Assembly: GCA_964595955.1 (NCBI GenBank)
Contig: CAZQSF010000083.1
Location: 1 to 17,632, forward strand
Direction of reading: 5' to 3'
Length of the DNA stretch: 17,632 nt
DNA from: JAJDFU01 sp964595955
GTDB lineage: Bacteria; Bacteroidota; Bacteroidia; Chitinophagales; Saprospiraceae
Shown: positions 9,401 through 17,600 of the stretch, piece by piece
Position numbering within the stretch: the first letter of the stretch is position 1
How the letters are laid out: each line of letters begins with the position of its first letter
The notes under the pieces: model-generated
Told to the model about the DNA's origin: nothing
Databases searched by the model: none
The model's input: only the letters and a program-made list of their open reading frames with translations
Translations under genes and position numbers: made by a program

Positions 9401-11560
9401 CCCTATGATGTGACCGTCACGGTAACCGATGACGGAAATCCCGAACAAAGCACGGATATCAATTTTACCTGGACGATCGCTCCCCCGATCTCACCTACCG
9501 TGATCGGCGCCAGCCCGCTGACTCAAGTGGTGAATTCCGATGCCAGCGGCTTTAATGTTACCCTGGCTACTACGGAAATAGATCTACCCTATGCCATGTT
9601 GGATCCCAATACGGTGAATAATACGACCGTTCAGCTTCTTCTGGACGGCACGGGGGCCGTAGTGACTGGCACCTCGGCCAATACCACAGCAGAAGGGGAT
9701 GGCATTGTACTTTCAGCCAATGACCTGGCCGCCAACACCACCTATCGCTGGGAAATCGGCAATGGCGTACAGGATATGAACGGCAACCCCATCGAGTCCT
9801 TCAGTACGACCTTTACGACCGGCAGCCTTGACAATGTCGATCCGATTACCGTCGATTTCCAGCAAGTGGATGTAGCTACCGGAGCCAATTATACCGTTCT
9901 CAAAATAGGCCCGGACGGCAAGCTATACGCCTTGACTCAGAACGGATTTATCCATCGCTGGGAAATCACCCCGGACGGCAGCCTGACTAACCAGGAAATC
10001 CTGGACGCCCTGCATAGCCAGGAAGGTGATCGCCTGGCTCTCGGGCTGGTATTCGACCCGGCAGCGGATGCAAACAACCTCACAGCCTATGTTTCGCATT
10101 CCGATTTTGCGTTCAGCAATGCGGCGCCCTGGTCGGGTAAAGTGAGCCGCCTCAGCGGTGCCAACCTGGAGATCGTCGAAGACCTGATCATCAATTTGCC
10201 GCGTTCGGCCTTCTCCCATGCCACCAACGGCATGGACTTCGGCCCCGATGGCGCCCTCTACATTTCCCAGGGCCATACCTCGGCGGCCGGATCGCCCGGC
10301 GATCCGGAATACGGAAGCCAGCCCGAACGCCTGCTCAGTGCAGCCATCCTGCGGGCAGATCTCGGCCAGATCACCAATCCGCCACTGGATGTCCAAACGG
10401 CAGATGGGGGGAACTACGACCCCTTTGCCGCCAATGCACCGGTGACCATTTATGCTTCCGGGATTCGCAATGCGCTCCATCTGATTTGGCACAGCAACCA
10501 GCAGTTGTATGTACCTACGAACGGGGCGGAAAGCGACCAAAACACACCGGCCCTGGATGCAGGCTCCTTACCGCTGCCGCTGGGCACTCGCATCGACGAA
10601 TCCTTTAACGGTCAATATTCCGGCCCGGCGGTTCCGGGCGTGAGCCTTTTCTTCGAACCGGCTGACTACCTGTACCGGGTGGTGGAGGACGGTTTCTACG
10701 GGCACCCCAATCCCGCCCGGGGCGAATTTGTGCTCAACGGCGGCAACCCGACTGCAGGCTCCGACCCCGGAGAGATCACCGACTATCCAGTGGGTACTTT
10801 GCCCGATCGCAACTATCGGGGCTATGCCTACGAATTCGGCGACAGCGAAGCACCAACGGGAATCATTGAGTACCAAAGTGACGCCTTCGGCGGTGCGCTC
10901 CAAAACAAGTTGTTGGTCACCCGCTATAATCAGGGCTTCGATATTCTTGTCCTTTCGCCCGGTACCAACAATCCGGACATCATGAGCGCCCAGGCAGGGC
11001 TGAGCGGGTTCAGCGGCTTTACCGGCAACCCCATCAGCCTGGTTGAAAACCCGGCCACCGGCAACCTGTATGTCAGCGAATACAACGGCAATAAGATCAT
11101 TTTGCTGAAAGCTTTCGGTACAACGATCAACGGAAACGTGACTCTGCAGGGCCGAAGCGATCACAGCGCTGACTTTACCATCGAACTGTTCTCGGCGGGC
11201 TCCTCCGACCTGATTGGGCAATACAATGTGACGACCGACGCCAATGGAGATTTCACCCTGGACGGCCTGCCTACAGGAGCCTTTGACCTCTACATCAAAC
11301 AAGAGATCTTTCTCCGCAAGAAAGTTGAGGTGACGCTGAATAGCACAGTGAATACCGTAAACCTGGGCGAATTGCTGGCCGGCGATTGCAACAACAATAA
11401 CGAAGTAGAATTTTTCGACTTCTCGATCCTTCTAGCCAGCTACAACCTGTCGAATGGAGAAGACGGGTACGATTATCGCGCGGACCTGAACGGAAATAAT
11501 GCGGTCGACTTCCTTGACTTTTCGCTTCTGCTGGCCAACTACAATGCCCTGGGCGACTAA
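3467..11560 (+). CDS. Giant exported mosaic protein: twin sugar-dehydrogenase-like propellers, malectin, Kelch and C-terminal dockerin
   Basis: The protein has 2697 residues. Approximate order: signal peptide 1-30 (KGIVCLFFLFVGLFSAQS core); glucose/sorbosone-dehydrogenase-like beta-propeller 40-585, with FGPDGRLYVVE, LPRSEENHANNGME and SGYRN; thrombospondin-type-3 Asp-rich calcium segment 598-650; lectin-like beta-sandwich 652-908; Ig/cadherin-like 909-1003; malectin 1005-1175 (RVNAGD, ERWDPSTGDEMLWSF, DLDIEFL-type end); putative-Ig 1182-1278; six Kelch blades 1279-1575; Ig-like 1579-1685; He_PIG-type Ig 1690-2005 with an apparent carbohydrate-binding-like insertion at 1757-1965; SbsA-type Ig 2007-2121; second propeller 2123-2555; carboxypeptidase-regulatory-like beta domain 2557-2638; dockerin 2639-2697. 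The protein is probably exported and held at the surface for calcium-dependent glycan binding. Both propellers keep a His and an Arg at positions resembling the PQQ sugar-dehydrogenase active site, but enzymatic activity is unproven. No type IX secretion C-terminal domain is seen. The gene precedes a cohesin-bearing giant gene by 64 bp, probably in the same operon. Domain names are by eye; coding and export are secure. Confidence 0.9.
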   Translation: MSKHVPLKGIVCLFFLFVGLFSAQSIFSQAFDFGVLNFNGNGSVSKGTSLQFGPDGRLYVVELKGKVKIYSIQRNGPADYEVVETVTLLDVENIPNHNDDGTSNAGVDQREATGIVVGGTASNPVVYVGSSDERVGGPSGDKNLDTNSGVITRLTWVGNGIDDPSGYWDVVDIVRGLPRSEENHANNGMELWGDDYLLVASGGFTNGGAPSTKFAFITEYSLAAAVLAVDLNMLESMPIQTDPTSGRKYIYDIPTVDDPTRPNVNGIVDPNDPGYDGLDINDPWGGNDGLNMTKLQASGPIQMFSSGYRNTYDLVLTESGAVYVTDNGANGGWGGLPINENNPNTVSNDYPPGEPGSSNPVDGEQVDNKDHLNLVTTDISTYVFGSVYGGHPCPIRANPGTPYTLGDPFPYNPGGAGLYTKLSPNGIVPSDNDPNDFFRTQILDPSDPNFAAQSLPVDWPPVEVADPAEADFRAPGSANPDGPDDIVVTTWQNNTNGIDEYTASNFGGAMKGNLIAGKSGGSLHRVVLNPDGSLNLLEQNKYSTQGGNPLGITCNSDTDTFPGTIWVATFDSRIVMLEPNDFVICVLPGDSGYDPQADYDSDGFTNQDEEDNGTDPCSGASQPNDYDGDSISDLNDLDDDNDGINDDLDPFQIGGSFDMPINNELFSNVLDDQGNEIGYLGIGLTGLMNNGDPNPNYLDWLDVVDAGPNPNDIMGGAIGAITVNMTGGTAVGTQNDQEKGFQFGVNIEANTGFTVIEIGMLGFSETFQLYEYSGDGQVGFQIGDGTQSNFMQLVVTKDGVLFQDEVDDVPNANPPFEAVAVADRPSSDETVRLQMEVDPASGTVTGRFAIGGGSWITVGTLMAQGALLNALQDPNTPLAVGIMGTSNDPAAEVQGTWDYFTILGTQPYILEEIPDFQRMVNSPDEILDLSAFFDDDQGMDNLTFTVSDNSDPSVDAVIDGTQLTISFPASPTTSDITIRATDALNTFVEQTFTVTVFEDPIPIIRVNAGDALISATDDGPDWLANEGNGAQSGSYGQGGFSYTNNTGNISTNNVTGRHSSVPDYVPQDIYTKERWDPSTGDEMLWSFPLPDGTYEVRLYMGNGCNCTQNPGDRVFDVNIEGVQVINDLDLSAKYGHKVGAMEAYQTTVSDGSLDIEFLREVENPLINGIEILSVGPVDLGPLAITPIPDQSNAEGQEVNLTVNVSGGLFGVNYDFSIQGAPEGVEIDPTNGLIYGTIALGAGSAGPNSDGIYTTTVTVSQQGGDTESVSFSWTVNDLSWADKDEDENYVARHECSFVKAGEKFFMFGGREQATRLDMYDHANDSWSTGATAPIEFNHFQAVEYQGYIWVIGAFKDNGFPTEEPADRIYLYDPVNNLWIEGPEIPVSRRRGSTGLVVYNDEFYITCGNTIGHDGGYVPWFDKYNPATNTWTQLPDAPRARDHFHAAVVGDKMYLAGGRLSGGDGGVFAPLIPEVDVYDFTNETWSTIPADLPTPRAAAAVVNFQEKVFVIGGEGNGQAYDNTESLDPSSNTWSVLDPLNTQRHGTQAVVSGNGIHIAGGSPSQGGGNMKNWEVYGEDNPDLTPIQASTASVPDAVTFSPTDATKILTLSLQGGDQGKWIETIQLTGDDAGDFSLTAQPNLPILVGANGSLNLEITYSGTPPASASLEMVLADGTTLMTDLLGTDGMNAQPNVTNPGDQINQEGDVVSLPITADDGDEGFQNLTFSAANLPPDLTIDPNTGEISGTIAQPMTGTGPFIEENGLLIVEVESMPIVPGWIQGTDGDITYYQGDQNNFSDPSNGHINYQIQISQPGIYRFNWRSNINSGDSGSDSNDSWLKFPNNDSIKFFGYKGPMTNEADIDAALQLGLNNDPNSLIVFPKGSPYVQNNTSPNGQGGDGFFKVYMNSLDQWPWVSRTSDNDPHNIFIKVEQPGVYTMTIGVRSKGHAIDKFGLYKLDEYNNQDLFDAPPSAQFTPGALEDSPYDVTVTVTDDGNPEQSTDINFTWTIAPPISPTVIGASPLTQVVNSDASGFNVTLATTEIDLPYAMLDPNTVNNTTVQLLLDGTGAVVTGTSANTTAEGDGIVLSANDLAANTTYRWEIGNGVQDMNGNPIESFSTTFTTGSLDNVDPITVDFQQVDVATGANYTVLKIGPDGKLYALTQNGFIHRWEITPDGSLTNQEILDALHSQEGDRLALGLVFDPAADANNLTAYVSHSDFAFSNAAPWSGKVSRLSGANLEIVEDLIINLPRSAFSHATNGMDFGPDGALYISQGHTSAAGSPGDPEYGSQPERLLSAAILRADLGQITNPPLDVQTADGGNYDPFAANAPVTIYASGIRNALHLIWHSNQQLYVPTNGAESDQNTPALDAGSLPLPLGTRIDESFNGQYSGPAVPGVSLFFEPADYLYRVVEDGFYGHPNPARGEFVLNGGNPTAGSDPGEITDYPVGTLPDRNYRGYAYEFGDSEAPTGIIEYQSDAFGGALQNKLLVTRYNQGFDILVLSPGTNNPDIMSAQAGLSGFSGFTGNPISLVENPATGNLYVSEYNGNKIILLKAFGTTINGNVTLQGRSDHSADFTIELFSAGSSDLIGQYNVTTDANGDFTLDGLPTGAFDLYIKQEIFLRKKVEVTLNSTVNTVNLGELLAGDCNNNNEVEFFDFSILLASYNLSNGEDGYDYRADLNGNNAVDFLDFSLLLANYNALGD
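5258..5420 (+). other. Thrombospondin type 3-like calcium-binding segment
   Basis: This encodes residues 598-650 of the giant protein. DYDSDGFTNQDE and DYDGDSISD followed by LDDDNDGINDDLDPF show the repeated D-x-D-x-DG-x-x-D calcium-loop pattern of thrombospondin type 3 repeats. These usually act as calcium-stiffened spacers. Here it separates the first propeller from the lectin-like sandwich. Confidence 0.8.
11381..11557 (+). other. Dockerin type I-like module at the C-terminus
   Basis: This encodes residues 2639-2697, the extreme C-terminus. Two EF-hand-like calcium loops are visible. Loop 1 (2640-2651) has D1, N3, N5, E9 and D12; loop 2 (2673-2684) has D1, N3, N5, D9 and D12. Each loop is followed by a matching helix, FSILLASYN and FSLLLANYN. 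The 33-residue offset and duplicated loop-helix units are the hallmark of dockerins, which bind cohesin domains. The loop-end residues are FF in the first copy and FL in the second, and the near-symmetry would allow a dual binding mode. Confidence 0.85.
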
Positions 11561-11624
11561 ACGATCACAGAGAACGGAAGGCCCCCGCGGCCTCCCGGCT
11601 CTCTTCCATCAATTGAGAGAAATC

Positions 11625-14600
11625 ATGACATCTTTTATACCTAACAAGCTGAATTCCATGCTCCACAAGATGTACTCCCCAAATGCAAAACCAACCGGAA
11701 CCTATCTGCGCAAGGGTATGCTTCTGGCCTTTTTCTGCCTGATTGCCCTGTCGGGTACGATGGCACAGGTCAACCTGGTACCCGTGCCCAATCCGGCAAC
11801 GGTAGATGTTCAAAACGGCAACACCTTTTCCGTAGAGTACTTTGCCCAACCGGTTAACAACACCCAATACAATGCCATTCAGTTGTTCCTTTCCTTTGAT
11901 CCTGCGTTCCTGACCGTTACGAACGTCACGGTGGGGAGTACATTCGGCTTTATCATTGGGGATGAGATTGACAACACTGAGGGAACCATTGCCTACGAAT
12001 TCGGAGCCATTGGACTGCTCGATCAGCAGGCTCTGGCTGCCACCATCGAATTCCAGGTGGTCGGCCCATTGGGCATGACCCAGGTGTCGGATGACGGCTC
12101 AACGGTTGCCGGAGGCGCAGATGTAACCGGTAATGTCCCCGTCCTGGATATCAATATTGTCGACGGTTCCATCAACAACGCGCCCGTGGTGGATATCACG
12201 GCTCCTATGGATGGGGCGGCCTTTACCCAGGGAGAGAACATCGCGTTTGAAGCCACAGCTACAGACTTTGAAGATGACGACGCCACGCTCACGGCATCTA
12301 TCGCCTGGGTATCCAGCCCGGATGGTTCGATCGGCACCGGCGGAATGGTCAGCACCGATCTGCTGAACCCGGGCACCCATACCATCACGGCCTCCGTCAC
12401 CGATTCGGGTGGCGAATCAGGTTCCGATCAGATTACCATTACCGTCAATGCTCCGCCCACCCTCACGATTAATGCCCCCGATGACGGCACGACCTTTGAT
12501 CAAGGTGAACTTATTTCCTTTGAAGCCACAGCTACAGACTTTGAAGATGACGACGCCACGCTCACGGCATCTATCGCCTGGGTATCCAACCTGGATGGCC
12601 CGATCGGCACCGGCGGAATGGTCAGCACCGATCAGCTGATCCCGGGCACCCATACCATCACGGCTTCCGTCGCGGATAGCGAAGGTGAGCAGGCTACGGA
12701 CATGATCAGCATCACCATTGATGCTGCCCCCGTGGTGACCATCACGGTACCCGATGACGGAGCTACTTTTGTGGCCGGCGAAACCATCACCTTCGCTGCG
12801 ACCGCTTCGGATACAGAGGATGGCGACCTGACCTCAAGCATCAACTGGTCCTCCTCACCCGCAGGAGTAAGCGGAACCGGCGGAACGGTCAATACCGATC
12901 AGCTGGCCCCCGGCACCTATACGGTGACCGCAACGGTAACGGACGGCAACAACCAACAGGGGAGCGATCAGATCACTCTGAACGTAGTTGCCGATCAGCC
13001 CCCTACAGTGACCATCACAGCACCCAATGACGGAGCTACTTTTGTGGCCGGCGAAACCATCAACTTCGCTGCGACCGCTTCGGATACAGAGGATGGCGAC
13101 CTGACCTCAAGCATCAACTGGTCCTCCTCACCCGCAGGAGTAAGCGGAACCGGCGGAACGGTCAATACCGATCAGCTGGCCCCCGGCACCTATACGGTGA
13201 CCGCAACGGTAACGGACGGCAACAACCAACAGGGGAGCGATCAGATCACTCTGAATGTGGACCCGGCGCCAAACTTCCCGCCGGTTATCGATGCCATTGC
13301 CGACCAATCCGTTGAAGAAGACAACACCTTAAACCTGTCATTCGCGATATCGGATGCCGAAGGCGATGACGTAACGATATCCATTACTTCCGTTCCCGAT
13401 GCTTCCGGCTTTACTACGGAGGACATTGTGGATAATATGGACGGCACCTATTCCGTCGCGCTGGACTTCGCACCACTTGCAGGGGATGCCGGCACCTACG
13501 ATTTCACGGTGACGGCCAATGACGGCGTGAATGGAGATGCAACAGAAAACTTCGTACTGACCGTTACCGAAGCCGGTTTAACCACTTGTGATGTGCTGTA
13601 CCGGATCAATACGGGTGGATTTAACTTCAACCCGGGCGATGGAACCCAATCCTGGGACAGCGACCTCAACGGCAACCCCTCCCCTTTCCGCGTACAAGGA
13701 GGCGAAAATATTTTCAACACGGGTAATTCGATCGACCTGAGTGACCCAAGCCTTCCGCCGGGTGTTGATGAAATTCTCTTCAACCGGGAGCGCTGGGATC
13801 CCCCGGCAGGGGAGGAGATGTTGTGGTCTTTCCCCGTTAATCCCGGCTCTACGGTCGAGGTAAGGCTTTATTTTGCTGAGATTGCCGGCTCGAACATCAT
13901 TGGCGGTCCCGGAGAACGGGTTTTTGATGTGGCGGTAAACGGTGTCGTCCCTCCCGAGCTTAACGACATCGATCAGTTGGCTATAGCCGGGGCCCGGTAT
14001 AAGGGATTCATGCGTTCGACCACGGTCACACTTGGAAGCAACGAATCCAGCTTGGACCTGGAGTTCCTTCGTGACATAGAAAACCCTGCTATTAAGGCCA
14101 TTGAGATCTGTGGTATTACATCCGGGGGTGGCACAGGCAGCCCGAGCGCTCAGGTCCGAATTACGCCCAACTCCAATCTGGGCGCAACTACCTTTGGTGG
14201 AAATAATAAATTCCAGGTCAGCAACAACTCCTCCGGCGACCTACGCATTAATAGCGTTACTTTCGACATCAGCACCTCTATTCTTCCGGACATGGTGTTC
14301 GATCCCAACGGAACAGCAGGGGATGATGCTGCCGAATGCTTCTCACCAGACGCCAACTCAGCCTCTACAACGGGGCTTGTTCCCTTCTCAAACAACTGCA
14401 CCGATCCCTTCAGTGCACCTCTTCCGGCCAGCAATGGAGGGTTTCAACAACTCACGGTCAATTTTGACGACTTTGATCCAGGGGAGCAATTCAACTTCTC
14501 GGTAGACGTAGATCCCAATAGCATTCAGGGTTCTTCAGGTTCGGGTGGAGCTGGATCGGTTTCAGGCTTTGAGCTTATTGGATCAAAAGTTACTATTGCT

Positions 14601-17600
14601 TTTAGCGATGGTACCACCTTGAATGCCAGCCTGTATGAAGATGGAAGCTTGGGCGGTGGCCTGGCTGTATTGGACGAAAGTGCTCCTTCGGTTATGCCGG
14701 CTATTAGTATTGATGGAGTGACCCCCACTCCGGCTTTCGTTTCGGATGTAAGCCAGACCGTGCTGCTCAACAATGGCCCCCCGAACGGCTTTTACTCTGT
14801 GGTGGTCATGGATTCTCGCCTCCTTCCGGGCAATGTGCCGGTCTTTAATGTACCCGATGACTCCTTCTACGCCAACGAAGCCATGGCCAAAAACCTGTAC
14901 AATGGCCAGTTGGATGCCAATGGGGAAGCCAGCGTTGCCATTAACCTGCTGCAAACACCGGGCATGAATGACGATCCGGATGGCGGGAAAAATTATATCC
15001 TGGCCGTAGTATCCGAAGCCAACTACGTACCGGGGCAGTTGATCAGCATGACTTCCAATGTAGAGATCCTTCGCTACCAGGATTGCAGTTTGCTCACAGC
15101 CGATGTAAGCACGGTGAACGCCATTAATATCCCGGATCCCGATCCGGATTCCGATGATGATGTACCCTGCAACAGCCCCGGCTCAGCTACGATCACGGTC
15201 AGCGGCGGCAGTGGAAACGAAACGGTGACAGTCACAGATGCCAATCAAAACGATGTAAGCGGAACCAACCCGAACCCGGTCGAATTTGTATTTGACAACC
15301 TTTCCGCCGGCACCTACGATTACACCCTTACTGACGGAGCCTGCACACTTACCGGTTCCTTTACGATTGAGGAGGTAACAGACCTGATCCAGGATATCAC
15401 CGTCACCGATGCGCCGGATTGTAACGGAACCGGTAGCGCTGACATTACCTTTACCGGAAACATACAGATCACGGACGAAAACAAGAATCCGGTTTCCCCC
15501 GATGACCTGGACAACCTCCCTATTGGAACTTACTTCGTAACCATTACGGTGGGCAGCTGCCTTCAGACGACCTCCTTTACCATAGACGGCCCCGAACTAA
15601 CGGTCACGGCTACCCCCTCCGATCCAAATATTTGCGACGGTGTAGGAAGCGTAAGTTTTGATGTATCCGGAGGAAGTGGTGACGAGACTATTGAGGTCGT
15701 CGACGGCAACAATGTCGTTTTTACAGACTTCGACGCTCTGCCCACCGGAACCTACAGCTATACGGTAGAAGACGGCGACTGCAGCACTACCGGTACTTTT
15801 GACATTACGGTACCCGACGGTGTGCTGCTCACCGTCGATGTTACACAGCCCACCACCTGCGATGGAACCGGCTCGGCAATAGTTACCGTCGATCCGGCCG
15901 ACGCTACCGTCACTGTCACCGGCCCGAGCGGTACCGTTACCGATCTGAGTACACTGGATCCGGGCAGCTACACGGTCACAGCAGAGAAAGACGGCTGCTC
16001 CAACACCTTCGACTTCACCATTGATGCCATCACGCCGCCAACCGTTGACCTTACGGTCAATCCGGCCAATTGTACTTCGGACGGTTCCGTGGTCTTCGAC
16101 ATTTCCGGCGGCACGAATGTAGGACAACCCACCGTGGATGTCACCCAGAACGGAGCCCAGGTTACTGATCTGAATAATCTTGCCCCCGGCAATTACGACT
16201 ATACCGTTACGGCAGATCCCTGTACGATCAACGGATCCTTTACGATCGACCTGGTCGACGACCTTACGGTAGATGTGATCAGCATCAATGACGCTACGGA
16301 CTGTGGCGGCCTGGGCAGCGCCGTTATTCAAACCAACGGCACCCTGGTCGTAACCGGCCCCAACGGTGTAGAGGATGACCTGAATGCGCTTCCCCAAGGG
16401 AGTTATACCTATGTAGCTACCCTGGGTAATTGTTCCGAAGACGGGACGTTCGCTATCGGTGGTCCTGATAATCCGCAGATTACGTTGAACGTGACACAGC
16501 CTGACGTCTGTGAAGGCAACGGATCGGCTACGGTGTCTGTCGACATAGGAACCTTTACCGTCGCAAATGAGCTGAATGAGGATTTCACGGATAATCTCGA
16601 TGATCTTCCCCCCGGGGTTTATACCGTCACCGCTGATAACGACGGATGCGTCACCCAAGAAACCTTCACCATCCAGGCCATTGACCCACCCGCGGTAACC
16701 ATCGATACCGAGGACGCCACATGTACTACAAATGGGTCGGCCACCTTTGATATCTCCGGAGGAAATAACGTCGATCCCGCTGTTTTGGAAGTGACTCAAA
16801 ACGGTAATCTGATTACCGATCTTGCGAATCTTCCTGCCGGCACCTACGATTATTCCGTTACGGCGGACCCCTGCGTGATATCGGGAACGTTCACCATTTC
16901 ACTGATCAGTGATCTGACCGTTACCGTTACGCCCATTGATGCCGATGAGTGTGGCGAAACGGGAAGTGTTGTGATCACCACCAACGGTACCGCTACGGTT
17001 TTCGATAGCAATGGAGAAGAAGTAAATGACCTGAACAACTTGCCAGAGGGATCGTATGACTATCTCGTCGAACTCGGCAATTGCTCGGAAACGGGATCCT
17101 TCGACATTTCTGCTCCGGATGCCCCGGACGTTACAGTCGATATCACGCAGCCGACCGAATGCGGAGGGAACGGCATAGTTACTATTAACGTTTCTTCCGG
17201 CGACCTGTCTGTCTTCGACCTTTTCAACGTCGATGTTACGAACGACCTGCCCAACTTGCCACCTGGTGGTTATTTCTACATCGTTTCAGATGGCCCCTGT
17301 GTGGTTTCAGGTTCCTTCTCCATCAACAGCCAGCAAGAGCCGATAATTTCCGTGTCGACAACCCAACCGGCTGATTGTGACCAAAACGGATCGGCGGCTG
17401 TGTCTGTTTCGAATGGTTCCTTTATCGTGTTGGATGAAAATGGCCAGGAAGTAACCGGTCAATTGGGCAATCTCTCCGCAGGGATGTACACCGTGGAAGC
17501 AACAGATGGCGCCTGTACTTCGGACGCTACCTTTACCATCGAGGATGCCACGACACCCGTCATTGCGATTACCGCAAACGATCCGACTGACTGCGGAGGA

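Noticed and set aside
3467..11560. Annotating the giant protein as a PQQ glucose dehydrogenase enzyme
   Set aside because: The propeller similarity is real, but most of the protein is binding and spacer modules and activity cannot be judged by eye. A purely structural or binding role is equally possible.
11579..11593. AGGCC/GGCCT hairpin between the two giant genes as a terminator
   Set aside because: The stem is only 5 bp and no T-run follows, so transcription into the downstream gene seems more likely.
12186..13277. CRISPR array or mobile repeat
   Set aside because: The repeats are long, in frame and fully coding for Ig-like domains, with no short direct repeats separated by unique spacers.
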